In this document: positions 50,131 through 60,637 of the stretch, piece after piece
Numbering within the stretch: the first letter of the stretch is position 1
How the letters are laid out: each line of letters opens with the position of its first letter
Assembly (NCBI RefSeq): GCF_001922305.1
Contig: NZ_CP018839.1
Span: 744,001-808,000 of the forward strand
Direction of reading: 5' to 3'
Origin: Thauera chlorobenzoica
GTDB lineage: Bacteria > Pseudomonadota > Gammaproteobacteria > Burkholderiales > Rhodocyclaceae
DNA length: 64,000 nt
Notes under the pieces: generated by a model
What the model saw: the letters and a program-made list of their open reading frames with translations, nothing else
The model's database searches: none
What the model was told of the DNA's origin: nothing
Made by a program: the position numbers and the translations under genes

Positions 50131-50807
50131 GCCGGCTCCATCGCCTCGAGGACGTAGCCCATGCCGCGCACCGTGCGGATCAGCTTCGGTTCGAAGGGGT
50201 CGTCCACCTTGACCCGCAAGCGGCGCACCGCCACCTCGATCACGTTGGTGTCGCTGTCGAAGTTCATGTCCCACACCTGCGAGGCGATCAAGGATCGCGG
50301 CAGCACCTCGCCCTTGCGGCGCAGCAGCAACTCGAGCAGGGAAAACTCCTTGGCGGTGAGGTCGATGCGCTGTCCGCATCGGGTCACGCGGCGGCGCAGC
50401 AGATCCAGCTCCAGGTTCGCCGAGCGCAGGATCTCCGGTTCGTGGTTTCGCCCGCGACGCAGCAGGGTGCGCACCCGCGCAAGGAACTCGGAAAACGCGA
50501 AGGGCTTGACCAGGTAGTCGTCGGCGCCGAGCTCGAGGCCCCGGACCCGATCCTCGACCTGATCGCGTGCGGTCAGGAACAGCACCGGCGTCTCACGACT
50601 GCTGCGGCGCAGTGTCTGCAATATTCCCCAGCCGTCCAGCGACGGCAACATCACGTCGAGCACGATGAGGTCGTAGTCGCCATTGAGTGCGAGATGAAGC
50701 CCATCAAGGCCATCCCTGGCAAGGTCGACGACGAGCCCGGCCTCGGTCAGCCCCTGGCGCAGGTAGTCGCCGGTCTTCACTTCGTCTTCGACGATCAGGA
50801 TTTTCAT
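50127..50807 (-). CDS. cusR: heavy-metal response regulator (CusR/CopR-like)
   Basis: Encodes 226 residues, an OmpR/PhoB-type regulator. The receiver has the acidic pocket VEDE, phospho-acceptor Asp in IVLDVMLP, Thr in FLTARD, and Lys in LVKPFAFSE. The C-terminal winged helix includes [12 protein letters not shown] and [12 protein letters not shown] with RGMGYVLE, which places it in the CusR/CopR/IrlR group. It probably binds the palindrome at 50878-50893 and activates the divergent efflux genes. Confidence 0.93.
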   Translation of the reverse strand: MKILIVEDEVKTGDYLRQGLTEAGLVVDLARDGLDGLHLALNGDYDLIVLDVMLPSLDGWGILQTLRRSSRETPVLFLTARDQVEDRVRGLELGADDYLVKPFAFSEFLARVRTLLRRGRNHEPEILRSANLELDLLRRRVTRCGQRIDLTAKEFSLLELLLRRKGEVLPRSLIASQVWDMNFDSDTNVIEVAVRRLRVKVDDPFEPKLIRTVRGMGYVLEAMEPA

Positions 50808-50877
50808 TGCTTCGCTCCTACACGTTTCGTGCTGCCTGTGGCCGATTTTGCCCCCGGGGTGCTGGATCGCACCAAGG

Positions 50878-50893
50878 ATTACAAAAATGTAAT
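50878..50893. promoter_or_regulatory. CopR/CusR box in the cusR-cupredoxin divergent region
   Basis: ATTACA-AAAA-TGTAAT is a perfect palindrome in the 250-base intergenic region, 71 bases upstream of cusR and about 165 bases upstream of the cupredoxin gene. It agrees with cop boxes described for CopR-type regulators in proteobacteria. Regulation of both divergent transcripts is expected. Confidence 0.72.
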
Positions 50894-51057
50894 TCCCCGG
50901 TCAGGCCGACGACAGGCAGGCGGATGCAAGATGCCCTGTGTGGCACAGCGTTCCGTATCACCACGGCGCCCTCCCAGCCGCGCCGAACTGAACACCCGGG
51001 CGCGGAGCGATGGCCTCCCACGCTCCCGCGATTCAAGCAACATGGACAGGGATTCCC

Positions 51058-51558
51058 ATGAAAAGTCGTCGCCGATTTCTGGCCACCAGCCTTGCCGCCG
51101 GTGTGCTTGCCGTTCACCGCAGCGCGTTCGCCCATGGCAATGCCGAGCATGCCGCCAAAGCCGCGTCCGCGCCCCCCAGCGAGCAGCTGGACTGGGGGAT
51201 TGCGGGCGATGGGAGATCGGTCTCGCGCACGATCGCCATCGTGATGACCGATGAAATGCGCTTCGTACCCGGCCACATCGAGGTCCGCCTGGGCGAGACG
51301 ATCCGCTTCACCCACGAGAATCGAGGCGCGGTGATGCACGAGATGGTGGTCGGCACGCCCGCGACGCTTGCCGAGCACGCGGAGCTGATGCAGCGCTTCC
51401 CCGGGATGGAACATGACGAGCCATGGATGGCGCATGTCGCGCCCGGCGGGCGCGGCGAGATGATCTGGCACTTCAACAGTGCGGGGGAGTTCCAGTTCGC
51501 CTGCCTGATCCCCGGCCATTTCCAGGCCGGGATGATCGGCACGATCAAGGTTGGCTGA
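51058..51558 (+). CDS. periplasmic cupredoxin (Tat-exported copper-binding protein)
   Basis: Encodes 166 residues. The N-terminus SRRRFLATS matches a twin-arginine signal, with probable cleavage after SAFA. The mature domain has type-1 copper ligands: His94 in VMHEMVV, then Cys149, His154 and Met159 in FACLIPGHFQAGM. It probably binds periplasmic copper for sequestration or electron transfer. It is the first gene of the divergent copper operon. ATG 51058 places the Arg pair at residues 4-6; an upstream start would bury the signal. Confidence 0.88.
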   Translation: MKSRRRFLATSLAAGVLAVHRSAFAHGNAEHAAKAASAPPSEQLDWGIAGDGRSVSRTIAIVMTDEMRFVPGHIEVRLGETIRFTHENRGAVMHEMVVGTPATLAEHAELMQRFPGMEHDEPWMAHVAPGGRGEMIWHFNSAGEFQFACLIPGHFQAGMIGTIKVG

Positions 51559-51570
51559 CGGAAATGTAAT
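51555..51570. promoter_or_regulatory. possible second CopR half-box before the CusF-like gene
   Basis: A perfect right half TGTAAT (51565-51570) with a degenerate left half (CTGACG, 3 of 6) at the same 4-base spacing lies just at the end of the cupredoxin gene. It may drive the CusF-CusCBA genes separately. Confidence 0.4.
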
Positions 51571-51660
51571 CCCTGCGTCAGCGTCCCGTCGGTGAGCGCT
51601 TCGCATAATGGCGCCGACGTTCGAATCCACCCAGAATTTCAACCCCTGGAAAAACCGATC

Positions 51661-52008
51661 ATGAAGAAGACCCTCATCACCACGGCACTCCTGGCCCTGC
51701 TCGGTGGCACCGCTCCGATGGCGTTGGCGCAGGCCGATCACAGCGCCCATCACGGCGGGGCGAGCGCCCCGAGCGAGGCTGACGCCAGGCTGGCCGACGG
51801 CACGGTGAAGAAGCTCGACAAGCCGGCCGGCAAGCTCACCATTGCCCATGGCCCGCTCGAGTCGCTGGGCATGCCGGCGATGACCATGGTGTTCCGCGCG
51901 GCCCAGCCGGGCCTGCTCGATCAGGTCAAGGTCGGCGACAAGATCCGCTTTTCCGTCGAGAGGGTCGGTGGTGTGCTGACCGTGACGTCTCTCGAAACTG
52001 TCCAGTGA
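51661..52008 (+). CDS. CusF-like periplasmic copper-binding protein
   Basis: Encodes 115 residues: signal peptide (1-24), a short His-rich stretch (DHSAHH), and a CusF-type OB fold. The metal site reads HGPLESLGMPAMTM: His63, Met74 and Met76 are kept, but the position of the cation-pi Trp of CusF (normally GWPAMTM) is Met71. It should carry Cu(I)/Ag(I) to the CusCBA pump. The Trp-to-Met change probably alters affinity. Confidence 0.85.
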   Translation: MKKTLITTALLALLGGTAPMALAQADHSAHHGGASAPSEADARLADGTVKKLDKPAGKLTIAHGPLESLGMPAMTMVFRAAQPGLLDQVKVGDKIRFSVERVGGVLTVTSLETVQ

Positions 52009-52141
52009 CACGGACCCTGCAGGTACGTCGTGCTCCACTCTGACCATCCACCCCGGGCATGCTCTCCCGGCTGGATCAACGCTGAGGCGGGTGGCGAAGT
52101 GCCTGTGCATGCACTCGACCGCCTGCCGGAATCGTTTCTCG

Positions 52142-53449
52142 ATGAAATCCCCGTTCGCAGTACCCTCATCCCGCCTGCCCCGTCCTGCAGCGCTTGCACT
52201 GGTGTTGGCATTCACACTGGGAAGCGGCAGTGCCTGGACCCAGGGCTCGTCCGATACTCCGGCGCTCGGCACGAGCCCCCAGGCGCTGGTTGAATATGCG
52301 CGCCAACGCAACCCCGGCTTTGCCGCCGCCCGCGCGGAAGCGTCCGCAGCGTATGAGCGCGTGACCCCTGCGGGTGCGCTGCCCGACCCGACGCTCGAGG
52401 TCGAGCTGATGGACGCCACCAACACCATGAACGGGCGCCCGGCCTCGCTGCTGCCCGGCCAGGTGGGGGAGACGCGCTACCGCATCACCCAGCCGCTGCC
52501 CGGGTGGGGCAAGCGCGACCTGGCGGTGAAGGCCGCCGAGGCGCAGGCGACCCAGGCCGATGCGATGCGTGACGCCGCCTGGGCCGAGCTTGCGGCGAAG
52601 ATCGAGACGCTGTGGTTGCGCTACTACGCCGCCGACCGCGAGCGGGTCCTCAACCGCGAGGGGCTGACCCTGCTGCAAAGCCTGGAAGAGCTTGCACTGG
52701 CCCGTTACGCGCTGGGTCTGCTGCCGCAGCAGGCGGTGTTGCGCATGCAGCGCGAGATCACCTCCCAGCGCCTCGCGCTGGTCGAGGTCGAGCAGCGCCG
52801 CAAGGGCCTCGCGACGGGGCTCAATGGCCTGCTCGGCCGCGCGCACGACGCGCCGCTCGCCGCGCCCGCCGATCCGCCGCTCCTGCCCGAGGGGCTGGCG
52901 CCAGGTGCCCTGTTCGAGGCGGCCGCCGGTACCAACCCGGAGGTCCAGGTCGCCGCCAACGACATCGACGTCGCCCGCGCCGGGCGCGAGCGCACCTACC
53001 GCGACCGCCTGCCGGACTTCGCCGTCGGCGTGACCAACAACCGGCCGTACGAAGGCAAGTCCTCGTGGGATGTGATGTTCGAGGTGATGATCCCGCTGCA
53101 GCAGTCCAGCCGTCGCGCCAGGGAGCGCGAAGCCGAGTACATGCTGATGGCGGCCGAGGCACGGCGCGAGGACGCCAGGGCGCGCGCGTCGGGGGAGCTC
53201 GGCACCGCCTGGTCGATGTACGCGCAGGGCCGCGAAACCTTGCGCCTGCTCGAACATACGCTGCTGCCGCAGGCGCAGGCCACGCGGGATGCCAGTCAGG
53301 CCGCGCTCAGCAGCGGCAAGGTCGACTTCGACAGCGTGATCGAAGCCGAGCGCCAGCTCATCGACATCCGGACTCAACGCTTGAAGGCCGAGCTCGACAC
53401 GCGCCTGGCGCTGACCGAAATCAAGAAACTGACGGGGGATTTGAAGTGA
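52142..53449 (+). CDS. cusC: CusC-like outer-membrane efflux protein (TolC family)
   Basis: Encodes 435 residues with a signal peptide and two OEP domains made of long alpha-helices (RNPGFAAARAEASAAYE; TQADAMRDAAWAELAAKIETLWLRY; C-terminal RTQRLKAELDTRLALTEI). It forms the outer-membrane channel of the tripartite copper/silver efflux system. ATG 52142 (MKSPFAVPSS) leads into the signal peptide; an upstream GTG is less likely. The next gene starts in a GTGA overlap. Confidence 0.9.
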   Translation: MKSPFAVPSSRLPRPAALALVLAFTLGSGSAWTQGSSDTPALGTSPQALVEYARQRNPGFAAARAEASAAYERVTPAGALPDPTLEVELMDATNTMNGRPASLLPGQVGETRYRITQPLPGWGKRDLAVKAAEAQATQADAMRDAAWAELAAKIETLWLRYYAADRERVLNREGLTLLQSLEELALARYALGLLPQQAVLRMQREITSQRLALVEVEQRRKGLATGLNGLLGRAHDAPLAAPADPPLLPEGLAPGALFEAAAGTNPEVQVAANDIDVARAGRERTYRDRLPDFAVGVTNNRPYEGKSSWDVMFEVMIPLQQSSRRAREREAEYMLMAAEARREDARARASGELGTAWSMYAQGRETLRLLEHTLLPQAQATRDASQAALSSGKVDFDSVIEAERQLIDIRTQRLKAELDTRLALTEIKKLTGDLK

Positions 53450-55002
53450 GCTCAGCCGTTCGAATGACGGCGATCGCGGTGGGCGTGGCGATTGCCGCAG
53501 GCGCAGGGTACGGGGTTGCGCACCTGCAAAATACCGGAAATCCAGTTCCGCCGATCGGCGCAAGCCAGGCGCAGGCCGATCGCGCGGCCCCGGCCGAAGG
53601 CGAACGCAAGATCCTCTATTACCGCAACCCGATGGGCCTGCCCGATACCTCGCCGGTGCCGAAGAAGGATTCGATGGGCATGGACTACATCCCGGTCTAT
53701 GCCGACGACAAACCGGACGATAGCGGCGCGGTGGCGGTCAGTCCGGTGCGCATCCAGACCCTGGGGGTGAAGACCGCCGAGGTCGAACTGCGCGCGGTGG
53801 ACGCCGCGGTGCGTGCCAGCGGCCGGATCGAGATCGACGAGCGCACCCAGGTCGTGGTCGCGCCGCGCTTCGAGGGCTGGATCGAACGCCTGCACGTGAA
53901 TGCGGTGGGCGATCCGGTGAACAAGGGCCAGCCGCTGTTCACCGCCTACAGCCCCGAGTTGCAATCGACCGGTGAGGAATTGCGCATCGCCGAGCGCCTG
54001 GCCCGCCAGAGCGCCGCCCACGACCCGGTCGCCAGCGAATCCGCCCGGCGCCTGGCCGAGGCGACGCGGACGCGCCTGCGCAATCTGGAGGTGGCCGGCC
54101 AGGCCGGGGCGCGCCAGGTCTTCCACGCCCCGGTGAGTGGCGTGGTACTGGACAAGATGGCGATCGAGGGCGGGCGCTTCATGCCCGGCGAGGCGCTGTT
54201 CCGCATCGCCGACCTGTCGAAGGTGTGGATCATCGCCGACGTCTACGAGCAGGACCTCGCCCGCGTGCAGGTTGGCCAGGGTGCGCAGATCACGCTCGAC
54301 GCCTGGCCCGGGCGCAGCTTCGCGGCGCGCGTCGACTACCTGTATCCCACGCTCGACCCGGCCACGCGCAGCACCCGGGTGCGCCTGGAACTGGACAACG
54401 CGCAAGGCCTGCTGCGCCCCGGGATGTTTGCTCAGGTCTCGCTCGCGGCGGGCGACGCCAGCCCGAGGACGGTGGTGCCGAGCTCGGCGATCATCGACGA
54501 TGGCGAACGGCGGGTCGTGCTGATTGCGCTCGGCGAAGGGCGCTTCAAGCCGCAGCCGGTGAAGCTGGGCGAGCGCGGCCGCGAGGTGGTCGAGGTGCTC
54601 GAAGGCGTGGCGACGGGCGATCGCGTCGTGGTGTCAGCCAACTTCCTGATCGACTCGGAAAGCCAGCTCAAGGCGGCACTCTCCAACTTGGTCGAGCCCG
54701 ATGCCGGCGATCAGTCCCAAGCGAGCCCGACCCGTTACGAAGCGCAAGGGACGTTCGATGCACTCGACGCCGAAGGCGGCAGCGTGACGATGACGCATGG
54801 CGAGATCCCGGCCCTCCAGTGGCCGGCGATGACCATGGACTTCATGATTGCCGATCCGGCGCTGGTGAAGAGCATCGCCCCAGGCTCGCCGGTGCGGTTC
54901 GTCTTCGAGGCGGGTGAGCCAGGCGAGTACATCATCACCGGGATCGAGCCGGTTGCAGGCACTGCGCCTGCACCGAGCGCCGGCGGTCACGGGGGGCACT
55001 GA
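53446..55002 (+). CDS. cusB: CusB-like membrane-fusion protein with C-terminal CusF domain
   Basis: Encodes 518 residues. An N-terminal anchor helix is followed by a heavy-metal-binding YYRNPMGLPDTSPV(…)DSMGMDYIPVY segment, then barrel-sandwich, alpha-hairpin, and beta-barrel domains of the RND adaptor family. The C-terminal part (about 440-500) is a CusF-like domain with THGEIPALQWPAMTMDF, including the Trp and both Met, and ends in a Gly/His tail. It links CusA to CusC and hands metal to the pump. The GTG overlaps the cusC stop. Confidence 0.92.
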   Translation: MSSAVRMTAIAVGVAIAAGAGYGVAHLQNTGNPVPPIGASQAQADRAAPAEGERKILYYRNPMGLPDTSPVPKKDSMGMDYIPVYADDKPDDSGAVAVSPVRIQTLGVKTAEVELRAVDAAVRASGRIEIDERTQVVVAPRFEGWIERLHVNAVGDPVNKGQPLFTAYSPELQSTGEELRIAERLARQSAAHDPVASESARRLAEATRTRLRNLEVAGQAGARQVFHAPVSGVVLDKMAIEGGRFMPGEALFRIADLSKVWIIADVYEQDLARVQVGQGAQITLDAWPGRSFAARVDYLYPTLDPATRSTRVRLELDNAQGLLRPGMFAQVSLAAGDASPRTVVPSSAIIDDGERRVVLIALGEGRFKPQPVKLGERGREVVEVLEGVATGDRVVVSANFLIDSESQLKAALSNLVEPDAGDQSQASPTRYEAQGTFDALDAEGGSVTMTHGEIPALQWPAMTMDFMIADPALVKSIAPGSPVRFVFEAGEPGEYIITGIEPVAGTAPAPSAGGHGGH

Positions 55003-55003
55003 G

Positions 55004-58000
55004 ATGCATGCCCCTGTGACAGACTCTTCGAACGTCGTGCCAACCGACGCGGCAGCCAGACCGGCAGCACCCGGCCTGCTCGACCGCGTCATCGACTGGT
55101 CGGCGCGCAACGTCTTCCTGGTACTGCTGGCCACGCTGTTCCTGATCGGGGGTGGCGTGTATGCGGTCAAGCACACGCCGCTCGACGCGCTGCCCGACCT
55201 GTCCGACGTGCAGGTGATCGTCTACACCGACTACCCCGGCCAGGCGCCGCAGGTGGTCGAGGACCAGGTCACCTATCCGCTCACCACCTCGATGCTGGCG
55301 GTGCCGCGGGCGAAGGTGGTGCGCGGCTTCTCGATGTTCGGTGCCTCCTATGTGTATGTGATCTTCGAGGACGGCACCGACATCTACTGGGCGCGCTCGC
55401 GCGTGCTCGAGTACCTGAGCTCGGCCGCCGGCCGCCTGCCGCAGGGGGTGTCGCCGCAGATCGGGCCGGACGCCACCGGCGTGGGCTGGGTCTACCAATA
55501 TGCGGTGCTCGGCCGCGACATGAGCCTGGCCGACACCCGCAGCGTGCAGGACTGGTACGTGCGCTACCAGCTCACCAAGGCGCAAGGCGTGTCCGAGGTG
55601 GCGAGCCTGGGCGGCTTCGTGCGCGAGTACCAGGTCACCGTCGATCCGCTGCGCCTGGCCGGCTACGGCATCACCCTCGATGCGGTGACGCAGGCGATCC
55701 GCGCCTCCAACCGCGACGTCGGCGGCCGGGTCGTCGAACTCGCCGAAAAGGAATACATGGTGCGCGGGCGCGGTTACCTGCGCAGCGTGGAAGACATCGC
55801 CGACATCGTGTTGAAGGCCGAGCGCGGCACCCCGGTGCGGGTGGGCGACGTCGCCCGCGTCGAGCTGGTGCCGGCCGAGCGGCGCGGCATCGCCGAGCTC
55901 AACGGCGAAGGCGAGGTCGCCTCCGGCATCGTCATGGCGCGCTTCGGCCAGAACGCGCTCGACGTGATCGCCAACGTCAAGGCCAAGATCGCCGAGATCG
56001 CTCCCGGCCTGCCCGCGGGCACCGAGATCGTGCCGGTGTACGACCGCTCCGAGCTGATCGAGCGTGCAATCGCCAACCTGAAATGGACCCTGCTCGAGGA
56101 GAGCCTGATCGTCGCCGCGGTGTGCGTGATCTTCCTGCTCCATGTGCGCAGCGCGCTGGTGGCGATCATCACCCTGCCGCTCGGGATCCTGTTCGCCTTC
56201 ATCGCCATGCGTTCGCTCGGCCTGGGCTCGAACATCATGAGTCTGGGCGGCATCGCGATCGCGATCGGGGCGATGGTCGATGCGGCGATCGTGATGATCG
56301 AGAACGCGCACAAGCACATCGAGCGGCTGCCCGCAGGCGCGACCCAGAAGCAGCGCGGCGCCGCGATCGTGCTCGCGTGCAAGGAGGTCGGGCCGGCGCT
56401 GTTCTTCTCGCTGCTGATCATTACCGTCTCCTTCCTGCCGGTGTTCGCGCTCGAAGGCCAGGAGGGGCGGCTGTTCTCGCCGCTCGCCTTCACCAAGACC
56501 TTCGCCATGGCCGGCGCCGCGCTGCTGTCGGTGACCCTGGTGCCGGTGCTGATGCTGTTCTTCGTGCGCGGGCGGATCCTGCCCGAGGCGAAGAACCCGG
56601 TGAACCGCTTCCTGATCTGGGTGTACCGGCCGATCATCCAGGGCGTGCTGAGGTTCAAGCTCGTCACGCTGGTGCTGGCCGTGCTGGCGATGGCCGCGAC
56701 CCTGGTGCCCGCACGCCAGATCGGCTCGGAGTTCATGCCGACCTTGAACGAAGGCACGCTGTTCTACATGCCGGCGGCGCTGCCGGGGATGTCGGTGACC
56801 GAAGCCGGGCGCCTGCTCGCTACCACCAACCGCATCATCAAGACTTTCCCCGAAGTGGAATCGGTCTACGGCAAGGCCGGCCGCGCCAACACTGCGACCG
56901 ATCCGGCGCCACTCGAGATGTTCGAGACCGTGATCAACTTGAAGCCGCAGGACCAGTGGCGCCCAGGAGTGACGACCGACACCCTGATCGCCGAGATGGA
57001 CGCCGCGCTCAAGTTCCCCGGCCTCGCCAACTCGTGGACGATGCCGATCAAGGCCCGCATCGACATGCTCAGCACCGGCATCCGCACCCCGGTGGGGGTG
57101 AAGGTGTTCGGCAAGGACCTGGAGACGCTGGAGAAAGTCGCCCAGGCGGTGGAAGCGGCGGTGCGCAAGGTCCCCGGCGCGAGCAGCGCCTACGCCGAGC
57201 GCGTGGCCGGCGGCTACTACGTGGACATCGTGCCGCGCCGCGACCAGCTCGCGCGCTACGGGCTCACCATCGACAGGGTGCAGGACGTGATCGCCACCGC
57301 GCTCGGCGGCGAGATGGTGACGACCACGGTCGAGGGCCTGGAGCGCTACGGCGTGTCGGTGCGCTACGCGCGCGGCCTGCGCGACGATCCGGCACGCCTT
57401 GCGTCCGACGTCTATGTGCCGACGATGAACGGCCCGATCCCGCTCGGCCAGGTCGCCGAAGTGAAGCTGACCCGCGGCGCGCCCGGCATCCGCACCGAAA
57501 ACGCGCTGCTCGCGGCCTATGTGTATGTCGACACCCGCGAGGCCGACCTCGGCGCCTTCGTCAAGCGCGCGCAGCAGGCGGTGGCCGAAGCAGTCGCCTT
57601 CCCGCAGGGCTACTACGCCACCTGGAGCGGTCAGTTCGAGAACATGGAGCGGGCCAAGGAGAAGATGAAGGTCGTCGTGCCGGTGACCTTGATGCTGATC
57701 TTCGTGCTGCTGTACCTCAACTTCCGGCGGCTCACCGAAACGCTGATCGTGATGCTGTCGGTGCCCTTCGCGCTGGTGGGCGGGGTGTGGCTGATGTGGT
57801 GGCTGGACTACCAGATGAGCGTGGCGGTGGCGGTCGGCTTCATCGCGCTCGCCGGGGTGGCCGCCGAGACCGGCGTGATCATGCTGATCTACCTCGATCA
57901 CGCGTGGCAAGAGGTCCGTGCGCGCTGCCAGGCTGAAGGCCGCGCGGCCGGGGTCGCCGATCTGTACGAAGCGATCATGGAAGGCGCGGTCGAGCGCGTG

Positions 58001-58237
58001 CGGCCGAAGATGATGACCGTGGTCGCGATCATGGCCGGCCTGTTGCCGATCATGTGGAGCAGCGGCACCGGCAGCGAGGTGATGAGCCGTATCGCCGCAC
58101 CGATGGTCGGCGGCATGGTGTCCTCGACCGTGCTGACGCTGGCGGTGATTCCGGCGCTGTATGCGCTGGTCAAGCAGTGGGAGTTGCGCCGGGGCGTCCA
58201 GCCGGCGCTGACGGCCGCAACGGTATCCGGTTCCTGA
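55004..58237 (+). CDS. cusA: CusA-like heavy-metal RND efflux pump
   Basis: Encodes 1077 residues, full length for the HME-RND family, with 12 membrane helices and two large periplasmic loops. Signatures include [37 protein letters not shown] (proton relay in helix 4), and the C-terminal [20 protein letters not shown] helix. Met-rich segments in the periplasmic cleft ([29 protein letters not shown]) fit a Cu/Ag exporter. It uses proton motive force to push metal out through CusC. It starts 1 base after the cusB stop. Confidence 0.95.
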   Translation: MHAPVTDSSNVVPTDAAARPAAPGLLDRVIDWSARNVFLVLLATLFLIGGGVYAVKHTPLDALPDLSDVQVIVYTDYPGQAPQVVEDQVTYPLTTSMLAVPRAKVVRGFSMFGASYVYVIFEDGTDIYWARSRVLEYLSSAAGRLPQGVSPQIGPDATGVGWVYQYAVLGRDMSLADTRSVQDWYVRYQLTKAQGVSEVASLGGFVREYQVTVDPLRLAGYGITLDAVTQAIRASNRDVGGRVVELAEKEYMVRGRGYLRSVEDIADIVLKAERGTPVRVGDVARVELVPAERRGIAELNGEGEVASGIVMARFGQNALDVIANVKAKIAEIAPGLPAGTEIVPVYDRSELIERAIANLKWTLLEESLIVAAVCVIFLLHVRSALVAIITLPLGILFAFIAMRSLGLGSNIMSLGGIAIAIGAMVDAAIVMIENAHKHIERLPAGATQKQRGAAIVLACKEVGPALFFSLLIITVSFLPVFALEGQEGRLFSPLAFTKTFAMAGAALLSVTLVPVLMLFFVRGRILPEAKNPVNRFLIWVYRPIIQGVLRFKLVTLVLAVLAMAATLVPARQIGSEFMPTLNEGTLFYMPAALPGMSVTEAGRLLATTNRIIKTFPEVESVYGKAGRANTATDPAPLEMFETVINLKPQDQWRPGVTTDTLIAEMDAALKFPGLANSWTMPIKARIDMLSTGIRTPVGVKVFGKDLETLEKVAQAVEAAVRKVPGASSAYAERVAGGYYVDIVPRRDQLARYGLTIDRVQDVIATALGGEMVTTTVEGLERYGVSVRYARGLRDDPARLASDVYVPTMNGPIPLGQVAEVKLTRGAPGIRTENALLAAYVYVDTREADLGAFVKRAQQAVAEAVAFPQGYYATWSGQFENMERAKEKMKVVVPVTLMLIFVLLYLNFRRLTETLIVMLSVPFALVGGVWLMWWLDYQMSVAVAVGFIALAGVAAETGVIMLIYLDHAWQEVRARCQAEGRAAGVADLYEAIMEGAVERVRPKMMTVVAIMAGLLPIMWSSGTGSEVMSRIAAPMVGGMVSSTVLTLAVIPALYALVKQWELRRGVQPALTAATVSGS

Positions 58238-58266
58238 CGTCTCGGTCAGTGGAAAGGAGAAGCACC

Positions 58267-60507
58267 ATGACCCAACAACATATGCATGGTGACCATTCCG
58301 GCCCCGCCCATCCTCACGATCATCCATCACCAGGCCAGGACACCGATCCGGGGCGGTATCTGGCACCGGAGACAAGTCAGCCTTCAACGGAGCCCGCACC
58401 GGTGCCCGGCACCGAATACACCTGCCCGATGCATCCGGAAATCCGCCAGATCGGACCCGGCACCTGCCCGAAATGCGGCATGACGCTCGAGCCGGTGATG
58501 CCGGGCCTCGAGGAGGGGGACAATCCCGAGCTCACCGATTTCCGCCGCCGCTTCTGGTGGACGCTGCCGCTGACGGTGATCGTCACCGCGATCGCCATGT
58601 CCGGTGGGTTCTTCGATCCGATACTGGGTGCGGCGCGCCCCTGGGTCGAGCTGGCACTGGCGACACCGGTCGTGCTCTGGTCCGGTTGGCCATTCTTCGT
58701 GCGCTGCGCCCAATCGATCGGCAACCGCAGCCCGAACATGTGGACCCTGATTGGGCTGGGAGTTGGGGCGGCCTATCTGTATAGCGTCGTCGCTACGGTT
58801 GCGCCCGAAGTATTTCCGTCCTCCTTCCGCATGGGCGAACACGTCGCGGTGTACTTCGAGGCAGCAGCGGTGATCATCTCGCTGACCCTGCTCGGCCAGG
58901 TGCTGGAGCTCAAGGCGCGCTCGGAGACCGGCGCCGCGATCAAGGCGTTGCTCGGTCTCGCGCCCAAGACCGCGCGACGCATTCGCGCGGATGGCACGGA
59001 AGAGGATATTCCGCTGACCCACGTTCATCCCGGCGACCGCTTGCGCATTCGCCCCGGTGAGAAGGTGCCGGTCGATGGCGCCGTTGCCGAAGGCGAAAGC
59101 GCGGTCGACGAGTCGATGCTGACCGGCGAGCCGATCCCGGTGACCAAGCGCCCCGGCGACAAGGTGATCGGCGCGACGCTCAACACCAGTGGGGCGCTGG
59201 TCATGGTCGCCGAGAAGATCGGCGCCCAGACCATGCTGTCGCAGATCGTGCAGATGGTCGCGCAGGCCCAGCGCTCGCGCGCGCCGATGCAACGCCTGGC
59301 GGATGTCGTCGCGGGCTGGTTCGTCATCGTCGTCGTGCTCATCGCCCTCACCACGTTCGTGGTGTGGGGGCTCTTCGGACCCCAGCCGAGCTGGGCCTAT
59401 GGCCTCATCAACGCGGTGGCGGTGCTGATCATCGCCTGCCCCTGCGCACTGGGCCTAGCCACGCCGATGTCGGTGATGGTGGCGACCGGCAAGGCCGCCA
59501 CCCAGGGCGTGCTGTTTCGCGATGCGGCGGCGATCGAGTCGCTGCGCAAGGTCGACACCCTGATCGTCGACAAGACCGGCACCCTGACCGAAGGACGCCC
59601 CGCCTTCCATAGTGTGGTGGCGGCGCCGGGCGGGACGGAGGCCGACGTGCTTCGCATCGCAGCCAGCCTCGATCAGGGTAGCGAGCACCCACTCGCCCAG
59701 GCCATCGTGAGCGAGGCTCGCGAGCGCGGTCTCGCGCTCAGCACACCGGACACCTTCGAATCCTCTTCCGGCATCGGCGTGCGCGGCACAGTCGATGGCC
59801 AACGTGTGGTTCTGGGGAACACCGCCCTGATGGACGATGAGCGCATCGATTGGCGCGGGCTCGCGGAACGCGCCGAGGCTCTGCGCCTTGAGGGCGCAAG
59901 CGTGATGTACCTCGCCGCAGAGGGCGTGCTCGTCGGCCTCATCGCCGTTGCAGATCCGATCAAGGCTTCGACCCCGGAAGCGCTCGATGCGCTGCGGGCG
60001 AGCGGGCTCAGGATCATCATGGCCACGGGCGATGGGCTCACCACGGCGCGTGCGGTCGGTGCCCGCCTGGGCATCGACGAGGTCTATGGCGAAGTGAAGC
60101 CCGCCGACAAGAATGAGCTCGTCGGCAAACTGCAGGCCGAGGGGCATATTGTCGCCATGGCTGGCGACGGCATCAACGATGCCCCGGCGCTCGCACGCGC
60201 GAACGTGGGCATCGCGATGGGCACCGGGACCGACGTCGCCATGAATAGCGCCCACCTGACCCTGGTCAAGGGCGATCTGCGGGGCATCGCCACCGCGCGT
60301 GGCATCTCCGTCGCTACCGTGCGCAACATGCACCAGAACCTCGTGTTCGCCTTCCTGTACAACGCGGCGGGCGTGCCGATCGCAGCCGGGGTGCTCTATC
60401 CGGCGTTCGGACTGCTTCTTTCCCCGCTGATTGCCGCCCTCGCAATGAGCTTCAGTTCGGCGTCCGTGGTGGGGAACGCGTTGCGTCTCGGACGGAAAAG
60501 GATCTGA
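58267..60507 (+). CDS. copA: copper-translocating P1B-type ATPase
   Basis: Encodes 746 residues. The N-terminus is His/Met rich ([16 protein letters not shown]) and is followed by a Cys-based heavy-metal-binding domain (CPMHPE, then CPKCGM) instead of classical HMA domains. The ATPase core has TGEP, the CPC transport motif (IACPCALG), [28 protein letters not shown], and the C-terminal MSFSSASVV. It exports Cu(I)/Ag(I) across the inner membrane to feed CusCBA. GGAGA lies 6 bases before the ATG. Confidence 0.95.
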   Translation: MTQQHMHGDHSGPAHPHDHPSPGQDTDPGRYLAPETSQPSTEPAPVPGTEYTCPMHPEIRQIGPGTCPKCGMTLEPVMPGLEEGDNPELTDFRRRFWWTLPLTVIVTAIAMSGGFFDPILGAARPWVELALATPVVLWSGWPFFVRCAQSIGNRSPNMWTLIGLGVGAAYLYSVVATVAPEVFPSSFRMGEHVAVYFEAAAVIISLTLLGQVLELKARSETGAAIKALLGLAPKTARRIRADGTEEDIPLTHVHPGDRLRIRPGEKVPVDGAVAEGESAVDESMLTGEPIPVTKRPGDKVIGATLNTSGALVMVAEKIGAQTMLSQIVQMVAQAQRSRAPMQRLADVVAGWFVIVVVLIALTTFVVWGLFGPQPSWAYGLINAVAVLIIACPCALGLATPMSVMVATGKAATQGVLFRDAAAIESLRKVDTLIVDKTGTLTEGRPAFHSVVAAPGGTEADVLRIAASLDQGSEHPLAQAIVSEARERGLALSTPDTFESSSGIGVRGTVDGQRVVLGNTALMDDERIDWRGLAERAEALRLEGASVMYLAAEGVLVGLIAVADPIKASTPEALDALRASGLRIIMATGDGLTTARAVGARLGIDEVYGEVKPADKNELVGKLQAEGHIVAMAGDGINDAPALARANVGIAMGTGTDVAMNSAHLTLVKGDLRGIATARGISVATVRNMHQNLVFAFLYNAAGVPIAAGVLYPAFGLLLSPLIAALAMSFSSASVVGNALRLGRKRI

Positions 60508-60589
60508 TCGTCTTCAATCCGCCCGCACGGAAAGCCGGGCAGGCGAATCGCGTGACGGCTTGTTTCGGGAAAGGGGCCGGGCAAGCCGT

Positions 60590-60611
60590 GGCCCGCCTCC
60601 GCCGGCGGGCC
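60590..60611. terminator. GC hairpin between copA and fdhE
   Basis: A perfect 8-base stem (GGCCCGCC / GGCGGGCC) with a 6-base loop lies between two convergent genes. There is no T-run, so it is only a possible terminator. Confidence 0.35.
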
Positions 60612-60637
60612 GCAGCCGGGATGCGCTGGCCAGGGGC

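Noticed and set aside
54935..58399. An open frame of about 1150 codons antisense to cusA
   Set aside because: Same cause: high GC and strong codon bias of cusA on the other strand; no recognisable motif.
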